Made by a program: the position numbers and the translations under genes. Of a stretch of 64,000 bases of DNA, positions 33,460 through 41,739 are shown in pieces. Under the pieces are notes generated by a model. It was given only the letters and a program-made list of their open reading frames with translations, did not search any database and had not been told where the DNA came from. Within the stretch, counting starts at the first letter, position 1. Every line of letters starts with the position of its first letter. This stretch comes from Stigmatella ashevillena (GTDB lineage Bacteria > Myxococcota > Myxococcia > Myxococcales > Myxococcaceae), in contig NZ_JAQNDM010000002.1 of the NCBI RefSeq assembly GCF_028368975.1, positions 1 through 64,000 of the forward strand, written 5' to 3'.

Positions 33460-34437
33460 GTGGACTCGAACGAACATCCCAGAGCGCGTGTAGGAGGCTG
33501 GCTCGGAGGCCTGCCGCAGCGGGTTGACGTGTACGAGGTCGGCCCCCGGGACGGCTTGCAGAACGAGTTGCGCACCCTGCCGACGCGGGACAAGGCGCGC
33601 CTGGTGGAGGCGCTGGTCGCGGCGGGCGAGAAGCGAATTGAAGTGACCTCGTTCGTGTCCCCGAAGTGGATTCCCCAGTTGGCGGACGCCGAGGAACTGC
33701 TTCGCTTGGTGGGGCGCAAGCCGGGGGTGGTGTTCTCGGCGCTGGTGCCAAACCTCAAGGGTTTGCAGCGGGCGAGGGAGGCGGGCCTGCAAGAGGCGGC
33801 CGTCTTCATCTCGGCATCCGAGGCCCACTCCAAGAAGAACATCAACAAGAGCATCGCCGAGGCGCTGGAGGCCTCGCGCGAGGTGGCCACGGCTGCGGCC
33901 CAGATGGGGATGCGCGTGCGGGGTTACCTGTCCACGGTGTGGGGCTGCCCCTACGAGGGGCATGTGCCGGTGGAGCGGGTGGTGGACATCTGCCGCCAGC
34001 TCGTGGACATGGGGCTCTACCAACTGAGCCTGGGGGACACGATCGGGGTGGGGACGCCGCGGCAGACGGAGGAGATCCTCTCGGCGCTGCTGAAGTACAT
34101 CCCGCTGGAGAAACTGGCGCTGCACCTGCATGACACGCGAGGCACGGCGCTGGCGAACGCGCTGGTGGGGCTGTCGGCGGGAGTCACCACCTTCGATGCC
34201 AGCATCGGCGGGCTGGGGGGATGCCCCTACGCGCCGGGTGCCGCGGGGAACCTCGCCACGGAGGATGCGGTCTTCATGTTCCAGGGCATGGGCGTGGAGA
34301 CGGGCATCAACATGGATCGGCTTGTCGAGGCAGGAGAGCTGGCACAGGAACTGATCGGCCGGAAACTGGCCGGCAAGTTCCTCCAGGCGGCGCTGGGCGA
34401 GCGGGAGAAGAAGGCTTCGCGCCGCGCTCAGAAGTAG
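33460..34437 (+). CDS. Hydroxymethylglutaryl-CoA lyase
   Basis: Protein of 325 aa. It cleaves HMG-CoA to acetyl-CoA and acetoacetate in leucine degradation. Diagnostic motifs are VYEVGPRDGLQNE (about 24-36), VTSFVSPKWIPQLADAEELL, SLGDTIGVGTP, HLHDTRGTALANAL (metal-ligand HxH region) and FDASIGGLGGCPYAPGAAGN, whose Cys belongs to the HMG-CoA lyase signature. GTG 33460 is taken as start; the first ~20 residues are poorly conserved and the true start may be later. Upstream is a B12-domain remnant that may once have been part of the same acyl-CoA operon. Confidence 0.92.
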   Translation: MDSNEHPRARVGGWLGGLPQRVDVYEVGPRDGLQNELRTLPTRDKARLVEALVAAGEKRIEVTSFVSPKWIPQLADAEELLRLVGRKPGVVFSALVPNLKGLQRAREAGLQEAAVFISASEAHSKKNINKSIAEALEASREVATAAAQMGMRVRGYLSTVWGCPYEGHVPVERVVDICRQLVDMGLYQLSLGDTIGVGTPRQTEEILSALLKYIPLEKLALHLHDTRGTALANALVGLSAGVTTFDASIGGLGGCPYAPGAAGNLATEDAVFMFQGMGVETGINMDRLVEAGELAQELIGRKLAGKFLQAALGEREKKASRRAQK

Positions 34438-34502
34438 CCCGAGAAGCCAGGGGCGGCTGTCTATGTGTTGCCGGGCAATCCTGTGCTTTGTAATTGAGTC
34501 CA

Positions 34503-35273
34503 ATGGCTCTTTCTTCTCCTCGTGTCATCGTCCTGGGGGCTGCGGGACGGCTCGGGCGCGAGTTCGTGCGCGTGGGAATGCGTTTGGGTTACACGGTGAC
34601 CGCGGTGGCCCGGGACAAAGGGAAGCTCCAGGCAGCGCTGGGGGTGCCGGAGTCGTCGTCCCTCACCTTTGCCGAGGCGGATGCGCGAGATGTGAGCGCG
34701 CTGGCGTCCCTCATGAAGGGGATGTCCGCTGTCGTGAACGCCGCTGGGCACGCGGGGGATGCGGAGGCCTTCGTCGACATCGGCCGCACGGTGGTTCAAG
34801 CGACGGAGCAAGCGCTGGGGCCCGAGGGACGGCTTTGGTTCGTGGGCGGTCTTGGCGTGCTGCGCATCCCGCACACGGATCGGCTGGGGATCGATCTCGC
34901 CGGGATGCCGGCGATGTACCAGACCCACCGCCGCAATCACGAGACGCTGCGTGCCTCGGCGCTCGACTGGTCGATGCTGTGCCCTGGCCCCTTGGTGGAC
35001 GTGGCCGAAGGGCCTTCGCTGGAGGAACTGCGCATCACCACCGAGGTCATGCCTTTCGACGTCGATGTGCGCGATGGACCTGACGACTCGTTGCTTTTTT
35101 CACGCCTGCGCGAGCGTTTTCCCGAGAGCACCATTCCCTATGCGACAGCAGCCGAGGTCGCCATGCGCCATCTCGAGAGGGGAGGCCCGTTCAGCCGCCA
35201 GCGCGTGGGCATCGCCCTTCCCGTGGGACGCACCGCCGAGAAGAAGGGGTGGAAGATCGGCGAACGTGGGTAG
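34503..35273 (+). CDS. NAD(P)-binding NmrA-like short-chain dehydrogenase
   Basis: Protein of 256 aa. N-terminal Rossmann motif VIVLGAAGRLGREFVRVG (about 8-25), then ADARDVSALASLMKGMSAVVNAAGHAG and a C-terminal region typical of atypical SDR/NmrA proteins. The usual SDR catalytic Tyr-xxx-Lys is not obvious, so it may be a redox sensor or an NAD(P)-dependent isomerase. ATG 34503 is chosen (a TTG at 34494 is also in frame). It is the last ordinary gene before the accessory island. Confidence 0.7.
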   Translation: MALSSPRVIVLGAAGRLGREFVRVGMRLGYTVTAVARDKGKLQAALGVPESSSLTFAEADARDVSALASLMKGMSAVVNAAGHAGDAEAFVDIGRTVVQATEQALGPEGRLWFVGGLGVLRIPHTDRLGIDLAGMPAMYQTHRRNHETLRASALDWSMLCPGPLVDVAEGPSLEELRITTEVMPFDVDVRDGPDDSLLFSRLRERFPESTIPYATAAEVAMRHLERGGPFSRQRVGIALPVGRTAEKKGWKIGERG

Positions 35274-35288
35274 GGACTGAAGTGTCCG

Positions 35289-37157
35289 TTACACGAGGCG
35301 AGTGCCAGCGAATTTCCGATTCAACACGTAGCGGTTGCGCACCTGAGGAAGCTTGCTCAGAAAATCCGCTTTTTCTAAGCGATTGAAGGCTGTTCTGACT
35401 CTTCGATAGAAAGAATCGAAGGCCTTGATGTCATGCGCACTCCCCCCCTCGTCGTACCAAAGCGAGAAACTGGCCTGTTTGGCGCTGACGGACCGGCTCT
35501 TCGAGTAGCTCTCGAATCGATGGACAATACCGAGAATCTTTTTGTCGAACGGATCGAGGGAATCAATGCCTCCGCCCAAAAGTCTCCTGAGTTCCGGGAG
35601 AGAGTCCAATTGGGCGAGGACGCGATCCGCCACGTAAATGGGGTACTCAGGGCTGCTGCGTTCGTGCTCCACGATGAGACCGCTTTGTTTGAGCGTGCGT
35701 AGCTCGGTGGAGTGGTTGTTGTCGTGCGTCAACAAAATCGTATAGCAAACATCCGCATTGGCCCATTCGGATTTGAGGATGTAGGCGAGCACGGATTTCT
35801 GCGGTTCGGTCAGAGCGTTTCCTTGCAGACGCTCTTCGATGTGCGCATCGAAAGATTGGAAGAGCCGCTCCATCCGCTCATCCACCAAGCGGCCTGCGCA
35901 GAGGTACAGTGCGACTTCCTCGGATTTGAACCGGTAATAGGGCAGATCAATCTTGTTCTCGAGGCAGAGATTGACGAGCGTCGCCATTCCGATGCCGCGC
36001 CCCTCCCATTTTCGATAGACGCGCAAGACATCCGCGAGCTTGGGATTGCGCGGTTTGGCTTCGGGCAACAGGCGGCGAAGAGGTATCGAAAGGTGGGGGG
36101 CTTCGATGCGCATCTGCTTGCGGAATGAGCCCGGATTCCGGATCTCAATATGCACGCCAGGCTTGATGGCCAAAATCACGTGACGGTCGATCGAGTAGTC
36201 ACGGTGAGCGAGCGCGTTGTTCACAGTCTCGCGAAGCAACTCTTCCGGATATTGGGCCCGTGCCGAGCCCCCCTGCTCGATGCTGACGCCGACTTGGATG
36301 TTGCGGAGGATGTAGGCGAGGCTGGCCTCCATCAAGGGCAACACATTGTCTGAGAGATCTTGCTTGTCGCGGGCAATCTCTTGCGGCACGTCTACATATC
36401 CATGGACTTGGCAGCGGAATCCAAGCAAGTCCACCGGGTGACGTCCGCACACCAAAGCGCCCAGGATGGAGATGCGGTCGTTCTTGAGGAAGTACTTTCG
36501 CTCAAGAAATGGCCGTGCTGCCGCCAGATCGGGCTTGATGGTTTCAACCTTGCCTTGGCGATTGAGGTGTTGGATGTACTCGTTGAGTTTGTCTACATCG
36601 AGATCGTCGATGGTGGCGTTCAGGACGGGCTGGAGTTCCCGGGCATGCACCGCCTCTTCTTTGAATTCTTCCTGCCGTTCGATCTCTTCTGGAGAGAGCT
36701 TCTGATCGCCCGTCAAGACGCGCTTGTAGGCTTCGTTCTTGTAGAAAACGAACTTTCGGTCTGAAGCCAGCTCATCCACCAAGAGAATCGCGACCTTGCC
36801 GTCGAGGAAATCGCGTACCTCGGGTGCTGGAAAGCACTCGCTGAGGTTGAGGGGATTTCCGTCCCGATCGGTGAACCGGGTCGAGAACTCTTTCACGTTG
36901 GGTTCGGCATGGGGCTTCCATCCCGTGAAGACGTACTTTCGTGCCGCCCCTTTTCCCTCTTCCTTGACGCCGAGAATGACAATCCCGCCGCGGGTGTTGA
37001 GGAAAGCGTTGATGCTCTTGTGCTGCTCGGCCCACGCCACGCCATCCGCACTGACCGGTTTGATCTCGAGCGTGTCCGTCTCCAGTTCCTCGAAGCGGCC
37101 TTGCTGGATCAGCTCTGCCAGCTTGGTGAGCGTCTTGTCTACTAAGGGGATTCTCAT
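35289..37157 (-). CDS. AlbA_2/divergent-AAA-family DNA-binding ATPase-like protein
   Basis: Protein of 622 aa. The N-terminal half (about 15-150) carries the AlbA_2 (Schlafen/divergent AAA-4) pattern: TLEIKPVSADGVAWAEQHKS, INAFLNTRGGIVILGVKEEG. A central segment (EELLRETVNNALAHRDYSID, IRNPGSFRKQ) fits the GHKL-like HATPase_c_4 region of this family. The C-terminal part (TEPQKSVLAYILKSEWANAD to the end) looks like winged-helix DNA-binding sequence. ATG 37157 has AGGA just upstream. Its codon usage is visibly less GC-rich than its neighbours, which suggests horizontal transfer. Such proteins are seen near mobile elements and defence loci; the function here is unknown. Confidence 0.75.
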   Translation of the reverse strand: MRIPLVDKTLTKLAELIQQGRFEELETDTLEIKPVSADGVAWAEQHKSINAFLNTRGGIVILGVKEEGKGAARKYVFTGWKPHAEPNVKEFSTRFTDRDGNPLNLSECFPAPEVRDFLDGKVAILLVDELASDRKFVFYKNEAYKRVLTGDQKLSPEEIERQEEFKEEAVHARELQPVLNATIDDLDVDKLNEYIQHLNRQGKVETIKPDLAAARPFLERKYFLKNDRISILGALVCGRHPVDLLGFRCQVHGYVDVPQEIARDKQDLSDNVLPLMEASLAYILRNIQVGVSIEQGGSARAQYPEELLRETVNNALAHRDYSIDRHVILAIKPGVHIEIRNPGSFRKQMRIEAPHLSIPLRRLLPEAKPRNPKLADVLRVYRKWEGRGIGMATLVNLCLENKIDLPYYRFKSEEVALYLCAGRLVDERMERLFQSFDAHIEERLQGNALTEPQKSVLAYILKSEWANADVCYTILLTHDNNHSTELRTLKQSGLIVEHERSSPEYPIYVADRVLAQLDSLPELRRLLGGGIDSLDPFDKKILGIVHRFESYSKSRSVSAKQASFSLWYDEGGSAHDIKAFDSFYRRVRTAFNRLEKADFLSKLPQVRNRYVLNRKFAGTRLV

Positions 37158-37691
37158 CGTTTCCTGCGAGGTGGCACCGTCCTCCGGCGGGCATCCTAGC
37201 AACATTCACTCTTCGAGCATGGATCGAAGAGGGGCGGCCTCAGTCGCTATTGTGAGGTGCTAACCATTTGGAATCATTGGGGAATTAGGCATGGGTGCGA
37301 CTGAGGCAGGGGGCTTTACCGGGGTTGGACTACTAACGGAGAAGTGGAGGACACGCCTACGCAAGTTCCCGTCGGAGCGGAGGGCTGCCTGAGACTCCAC
37401 GGCGAAGGGCCGTTCCTGCTGCGACCCATGATTCACTCGCGGGCAAGAATGCGGCCTTTGTTATCCACTGCATTCCGTGCGGCTCTTTCCCCGAGTATCG
37501 CGGATTGGGGGGGCGTCCAGCATCCTTCATTCAAGGCGCCTGTGGGTGAGTGGCGCACAAGTTTGGTCGGGCACCTGAGACGTCATTCCTCTCCGGAGAT
37601 GGGGCTCCCCCATCTTTACCCACTATCGGACTGGACTTGACGCACCCATGACGCAGCGGCTGAGTTTTGGGTAGGCACTGCGGGACGCCCC
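37158..37691. other. Intergenic region of mixed composition in the island
   Basis: About 530 bases with no recognised gene. A 10-base inverted pair (CATGGGTGCG at 37290-37299 and CGCACCCATG at 37641-37650) flanks part of it; it might be a transposon-end remnant or chance. A 98-codon open frame (37344-37640) has no recognisable features. Confidence 0.35.
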
Positions 37692-38300
37692 TCACCCTGG
37701 CCCTTTCACCGCCGGAGAGCGGGCCGAGGTGCGCTCCTGCCACCCTCCGCCGAGCGCCCGGTAGAGGGAGGCAACGTTTGGCCAACTGGGAGACCTGCGC
37801 GTCGATGAGTTGCTGCTGGGCCGTGTAGAGGTCCCGCTGCGCGGTGAGCTGCGTCACATCCCGCTCGTTGCCCGCGCGGTAGCGCAGCTCCGCGAGCCGG
37901 TAGCGCTCCTCCTCGGCGGCCACCCGCTTGCCCTGCGCCTCCAGTTGCTTCTCCAGCGCTTCGTCGCGCGCCACCAGCGCGTCAGCCACCTCGCGAAAGG
38001 CTGCCTGGATGGCGCGCTCGTACTTGGCAACCTCGATGGACTTGCTGATTTCCGCCACGTCCAGGCTCGCCTTAAACGGCCCTCCGCGGAAGATGGGCAG
38101 GTTGATGCGCGGCACGAAGTTCCAGGTGAACGAGGCGGGGTTGATGCGCTGGCCCAGGCCCACGCTGGACAAGCCGCCCGCCCCGCTGAGAGTGATGCTG
38201 GGGAAGAAGGCCGCCCGCGCGGCGCCGATGGAGGCGTTCGCCGCCTTGAGCTGGTACTCGGCGGCGAGGATGTCCGGCCGGCGCTGAGCAACGCGGCGCC
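37692..38300 (-). pseudogene. RND efflux outer-membrane factor (NodT/OprM type), truncated and frameshifted
   Basis: The C-terminal half of an OMF is present: RRPDILAAEYQLKAANASIG, INPASFTWNFVPRINLPIFR, GNERDVTQLTAQRDLYTAQQ. The 5' half is missing; the frame starts abruptly near 38300 without a credible start. Near 37780, GCCAAACGTTGCC carries one extra A. Removing it restores the expected ending (NVASLYRALGGGWQERTS), which terminates at 37692. Both lesions indicate a dead gene. The adjacent MarR gene reads in the opposite direction. Confidence 0.8.
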
Positions 38301-38378
38301 CATCGCCCTTCACTGCCCCCGAGCGGTCCGCTCGACGGATCGCTCATTCGGGCTTGATTTCTGGAGCCTCCCTAATTA

Positions 38379-38392
38379 TCTAGCGTACTAGA
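38379..38392 (+). promoter_or_regulatory. Palindromic MarR-type operator
   Basis: TCTAG-CGTA-CTAGA is an interrupted palindrome 20 bases upstream of the GTG of the MarR gene. The position and symmetry fit an autoregulatory operator of the MarR/HTH family, probably covering the promoter of the MarR and F420-reductase-like genes. Confidence 0.5.
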
Positions 38393-38411
38393 CAGTAGCG
38401 CGATAGGGAAC

Positions 38412-38840
38412 GTGATATTGGAACCGAAAACCATCAGCACGCAGTTGCCCTTCGCGCTCTATGGCGCGGCCAACCGGATGGTGCGGCTGCACAAGCCGTT
38501 CCTTGAACCGTTGGGCCTGACATTCCCCCAGTACCTCGTGATTCTCGCGCTGCAGGAGGGTGCGCCTCTTCCCGTCGGCGAACTCGGTGCCCGCCTGGGC
38601 ATGGACACGGGCACGATCACGCCGTTGGTCAAGCGGCTTGAGACGGCAGGTTTCGTCACACGCAACCGCGACCCTGCCGACGAGCGCAGGGTACTGGTGG
38701 ACCTGACACCCCGTGGCCGCGCCCTCGACGCCAAACTCCGGAGCATCCCAGGGAAAATCAAGACGGCATGCCAGTTGACCGACCGGGGCATGGAAGACCT
38801 TCGTCGCACGCTCGAAGCGCTAGCGCACCCGGCGACCTAA
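38412..38840 (+). CDS. MarR-family transcriptional regulator
   Basis: Protein of 142 aa. Winged-helix MarR pattern: LTFPQYLVILALQEGAPLPV, the recognition helix region ELGARLGMDTGTITPLVKRL, and the wing NRDPADERRVLVDLTPRGRA (the DxRxxxVxLT motif). No Cys is in the N-terminal position used by OhrR, so ligand- rather than oxidant-sensing is likelier. GTG 38412 is the start. It precedes an NADPH-binding oxidoreductase gene by 32 bases and probably represses it and itself through the palindrome at 38379-38392. Confidence 0.85.
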   Translation: MILEPKTISTQLPFALYGAANRMVRLHKPFLEPLGLTFPQYLVILALQEGAPLPVGELGARLGMDTGTITPLVKRLETAGFVTRNRDPADERRVLVDLTPRGRALDAKLRSIPGKIKTACQLTDRGMEDLRRTLEALAHPAT

Positions 38841-38872
38841 TAACCCTCGCAGGACAACCAGGAGAGCTTCCA

Positions 38873-39619
38873 ATGAAGATCGGCATTTTGGGCGTTGGTT
38901 ACATCGGGAAGATTTTGGTCCAGAAGTTGAGTGTGGCCGGACATGACGTGAAGGTGGCCAACTCCCGGGGCCCGGAGACGATCGGGGCCGACGTGCTGGC
39001 TTTCGGCGGACGCGCGGTCTCGGTGGCGGATGCCTTGGCGGACGTCGACGCGGTGATCATCTCCATCCCCCTGAACCGGATTCCTCAGATCGCGCCGCTG
39101 ATCGCCAAGGTGTCGGCCGATAAGGCCGTCATTGATACCTCAAACTACTATCCTGGGCGCGACGGCAGGATTGACGCCATCGAAGCGGGTCAGGTCGAGA
39201 GCCTGTGGGTGGCCGAACAGTTGGGTCGTCCGTTCGCGAAGGCCTGGAACGCCATCGGCTCCGACTCCTTCGCGAGGAAGGGAAAGCCCGCGGGGAGCCC
39301 GGACCGCATCGCCATCCCCGTTGCGGCCGATCGCGAGACGGATCGAAAGGTAGCACTGGCACTCGTCGAGGCCACCGGGTTCGACGCCTTCGATGCGGGG
39401 ACGCTTGCGGAGTCCTGGCGGCAGCAGCCTGGCGCGCCCGGCTACTGCACGGACCTCACCCGCGAGGAGATGCCAGCCGCGCTGGCGACAGCCGAGAAGG
39501 CGCGATTGCCCAAGCGACGCGACCTGGCGGTTGCGGCCATCATGGAAAGGCTCGGAGACGGCACGAAGAACCCGGATGCGGACTTCGCCGTCCGACTGGG
39601 TCGTGCGTTGTTCATGTGA
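38873..39619 (+). CDS. NADPH-dependent F420 reductase-like oxidoreductase
   Basis: Protein of 248 aa. The Rossmann motif GILGVGYIGKILVQKLSVAG (residues about 3-22) is followed by VKVANSRGPETI and VIISIPLNRIPQIAPLIA, as in the coenzyme F420-dependent NADP oxidoreductase family. The rest includes VAEQLGRPFAKAWNAIGSDS and a C-terminal helical region (TREEMPAALATAEKARLPKR). ATG 38873 is chosen; upstream in-frame sequence overlaps the MarR gene. In bacteria without F420 these proteins usually act as NADP-dependent dehydrogenases of unknown substrate. Likely partner gene of the MarR regulator. Confidence 0.78.
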   Translation: MKIGILGVGYIGKILVQKLSVAGHDVKVANSRGPETIGADVLAFGGRAVSVADALADVDAVIISIPLNRIPQIAPLIAKVSADKAVIDTSNYYPGRDGRIDAIEAGQVESLWVAEQLGRPFAKAWNAIGSDSFARKGKPAGSPDRIAIPVAADRETDRKVALALVEATGFDAFDAGTLAESWRQQPGAPGYCTDLTREEMPAALATAEKARLPKRRDLAVAAIMERLGDGTKNPDADFAVRLGRALFM

Positions 39620-39976
39620 GTCCTTGCGATCCTCGACGTTCCTTCGTCGACGACAGGTCAAGATCACACCCTACGCCAGCGAGGATAAGCGTGCGTGGAC
39701 GCCAATAGGTCGCTTATGCGAACTCGGTTTGAGAGTGGACAGCCGGCGCCTCAAGTTTATTGACGGAGCAAGGACTGGCGTCTTATGACAGCGCGCATCG
39801 CTGGGCGTATCAGCCTGCGATCGGGGTAATACAGATAGCAAGCGTCGTGCGGGACGGAATATTCCGTGAGCACGTCGACCCATCGGCCGCTCTCTAAAAG
39901 TCAGAGGCAGCAGATGGCGCTCCAACCACTTCGATTCACTTTGTCGCTACAGCGAAATAGACAGGAGACTTAGTTC
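39620..39976. other. Intergenic region in the island, no recognised gene
   Basis: About 357 bases of mixed composition. A 6-bp stem TCGACG/CGTCGA (39633-39650) lies just after the oxidoreductase stop and may terminate it. Short open frames show no recognised protein. Confidence 0.35.
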
Positions 39977-41002
39977 ATGAAGAACGCCGCTACTTCTCGC
40001 GTCCTGATTGTCGGGGCCGGATCCGTAGGCTTGATCGTTGGCTACCATCTGTCGCTCGCCAAGGCGGACGTGACATTTCTGGTCCGTCCTGGCCGCGTCG
40101 AGCGCCTCAGCCGACCGCAGACGCTCTATTGCTACGACGACAACAGCCTTAAGCACTATGAAGGCTATTCGGTGATCTCGGATCATGCCGACATCGCCGA
40201 AGGTCGGTTCGATTATATCCTCATCACGCTCGACGGTGCTTCGTTGCAGAACGAGGACGGCGTCGCGCTGACCAAGGCGATCGGCAAGGCCGTGGAAGGC
40301 ACCGAGACCAAGGTGATCCAGGGCAGCATGTTCGTCGATTCACGGCGCTGGTTCCAGAGCGTGTCCGGGCTGCGGGACGACCAGTTCACCACCGGCTATT
40401 TCAGCTTCCTCTCCTACCCGCCCAGCGCCGTCACGCTCCCGCTCCATGGGCCGACCGATCCCGAGCTGCTGGCCAAGGCCGATCAGGCTTACTACGATAA
40501 CCAGGCGGCCATGATGCTCGATGACAGCGGCCCGGCCGTCGCGGAAGGTTTCGCCGAACTGTACAACGCAAGCGGCGTATCGAAGGTCGCGATCGTGCCG
40601 GCCGCGGGCATCGCCATCCTCGCCAATGCCATCTTCGCCATGTTCGCGGGGTGCGATCTGCTCGGCTGGCCGAAGTTCTCCGATATCGACCCGACCGACG
40701 AGACCTGGCGACTGGCGATCGCGGCCATGAAGGAAATCCAGACGCTGTCGATGCATGGCGAGGCTGGACGCCAGGCTGCCGAGGCCACGACCGAAGCGAG
40801 TGTGCTCGAAGAGAATGTGGCCATGGAGAAGCAGATGCTGCCGCTCGATCTGCAGGAGTTCAACCGCTTCCATCACGGCGGCAAGGTCAACAAGCAGGAT
40901 CGTGCCCTCCTCACGGCCTCCTTGGCTGCCGGCCGTGCCGAGGGCAAGGAGATGCCCGCCCTGACCGAGCTGCTTCGCCACTATTCGAGCGAGATCCCGT
41001 GA
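39977..41002 (+). CDS. Ketopantoate reductase (ApbA/PanE)-family dehydrogenase
   Basis: Protein of 341 aa. An N-terminal GxGxxG (VLIVGAGSVGLIVGYHLSLA, about 9-28) and LVRPGRVERL are followed by a C-terminal ApbA-like helical domain with EFNRFHHGGKVNKQDRALLT. The family includes 2-dehydropantoate 2-reductase, but the usual Lys/Glu catalytic set is not clear enough for PanE itself. Its codon usage resembles that of proteobacteria (frequent atc, gcc, cgatc) rather than its neighbours, consistent with transfer. It is immediately followed by a transposase remnant. Confidence 0.75.
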   Translation: MKNAATSRVLIVGAGSVGLIVGYHLSLAKADVTFLVRPGRVERLSRPQTLYCYDDNSLKHYEGYSVISDHADIAEGRFDYILITLDGASLQNEDGVALTKAIGKAVEGTETKVIQGSMFVDSRRWFQSVSGLRDDQFTTGYFSFLSYPPSAVTLPLHGPTDPELLAKADQAYYDNQAAMMLDDSGPAVAEGFAELYNASGVSKVAIVPAAGIAILANAIFAMFAGCDLLGWPKFSDIDPTDETWRLAIAAMKEIQTLSMHGEAGRQAAEATTEASVLEENVAMEKQMLPLDLQEFNRFHHGGKVNKQDRALLTASLAAGRAEGKEMPALTELLRHYSSEIP

Positions 41003-41003
41003 C

Positions 41004-41150
41004 AGGCAGGGGCTGGAGCGGCTGTGCCGCTATGGGGCACGTGGCGCGCTGGCGCTGGAGCGCCTGGCGCGAATGGAGGACGGCCGCATCGCCTACCGCA
41101 TGAAGCGCCCGCTGCCGGACGGCACCACGCACCTGCTCTTCACCGGGCTG
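41004..41150 (+). pseudogene. Fragment of an IS91-family (Y2) transposase
   Basis: In frame from 41004, the sequence RQGLERLCRYGARGALALER then MEDGRIAYRMKRPLPDGTTH and LLFTGL matches the C-terminal region of IS91/IS801-type transposases (consensus ...LERLxxxxDGRxxYxxKxPxxDGTTHxxxxP/GxEL). The similarity stops near 41150 (after LLFTGL). No start, catalytic Tyr region or terminal signals are seen, so only a relic remains. Confidence 0.75.
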
Positions 41151-41227
41151 CTAGCCTATTGGGAGTACCGAGGCTTGCGACGTAACCTCAACGTTCCGAA
41201 CCGCCGGATTCGGAGTGCGGACAGGAA

Positions 41228-41429
41228 GTGCGGCCCAAGTCGGGAGGGCTCCCCCTGGCCGCTGTTGCCGCCGTGGTGGGGCACCACTCCGCGAACACGA
41301 CGAAACGCTTTTACGAAAACGTGAAGGTGCCTCCTGATGATCAAAATCCCGATCAAGTTGGAGCACCCCGACGATCCGGCCCTGTTGCCCATGCGGCGTG
41401 CTGTGCTCAGGCTTGCAGAATTAGCCTGA
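41228..41429 (+). pseudogene. Frameshifted C-terminus of a tyrosine recombinase
   Basis: GGLPLAAVAAVVGHHSANTT and KRFYENVKVPP give the final conserved block of a site-specific tyrosine recombinase (GHxSxxTTxxY), including the catalytic Tyr in RFYEN. The frame then breaks at CCTCCTGATGATC: one extra base shifts it. Dropping that base joins it to MIKIPIKLEHPDDPALLPMR and a stop at 41427-41429, a plausible original C-terminus. No upstream integrase domain was found. The remnant abuts the lipoprotein gene on the opposite strand. Confidence 0.65.
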
Positions 41430-41679
41430 GTACCGCTTTATCGAGATTGACTCCAGGTGGCCGGTAGTCATCCATCGCCACTTTGAGTGCAGCCATCATG
41501 GGGCCAGTGAGCCGCATTCCTTGCTCCATCGAGTCAGGAAACCTGATGGTAGCGGCTTCCTGGGCGGGTGCATATTCGGCTTTTGGGTGTCTGTAATAAC
41601 CAAAGTGGCTACACGAGGTTGCGAGGCCGACACACCAGAGCATCGTGGCGAGAAAGGGTTTCTTCGAAGTTGTCTTCAT
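41407..41679 (-). CDS. Small putative lipoprotein, shortened at its C-terminus
   Basis: Protein of 90 aa. A lipoprotein-type signal (KKPFLATMLWCVGLATSC) with Cys22 as possible lipid anchor is followed by TIRFPDSMEQGMRLTGPMMA and ALKVAMDDYRPPGVNLDKA, then a sudden end LRLILQA. The last residues overlap the recombinase remnant on the other strand, so the original 3' end has probably been replaced by mobile DNA. It is encoded 61 bases downstream of the kinase gene. Function unknown. Confidence 0.5.
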   Translation of the reverse strand: MKTTSKKPFLATMLWCVGLATSCSHFGYYRHPKAEYAPAQEAATIRFPDSMEQGMRLTGPMMAALKVAMDDYRPPGVNLDKAVLRLILQA

Positions 41680-41739
41680 CAAGGCAGCCAATCCATTCCG
41701 TCCGGCGTACCCGTACATGCTGAATGGCATATAATAGCG

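Larger units (their letters stand above)
35289..41430. mobile_element. Accessory, partly degraded genomic island
   Basis: This interval combines a lower-GC AlbA_2 gene, a truncated efflux gene, a MarR regulator module, a PanE-like gene, an IS91-family transposase fragment and a frameshifted tyrosine recombinase end. Around it the genome is regular. The left edge is just after the NmrA-like gene and the right edge is where the recombinase remnant meets a shortened lipoprotein gene. No direct repeats marking att sites were found. The boundaries are approximate. Confidence 0.5.

Noticed and set aside
37344-37640. 98-codon frame in the gap beside the AlbA_2 gene
   Set aside because: No recognisable motif or convincing start; treated as non-coding.
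37290-37650. 10-base inverted pair as possible transposon ends
   Set aside because: Only ten bases match, no target-site duplication or transposase lies between; chance is likely.
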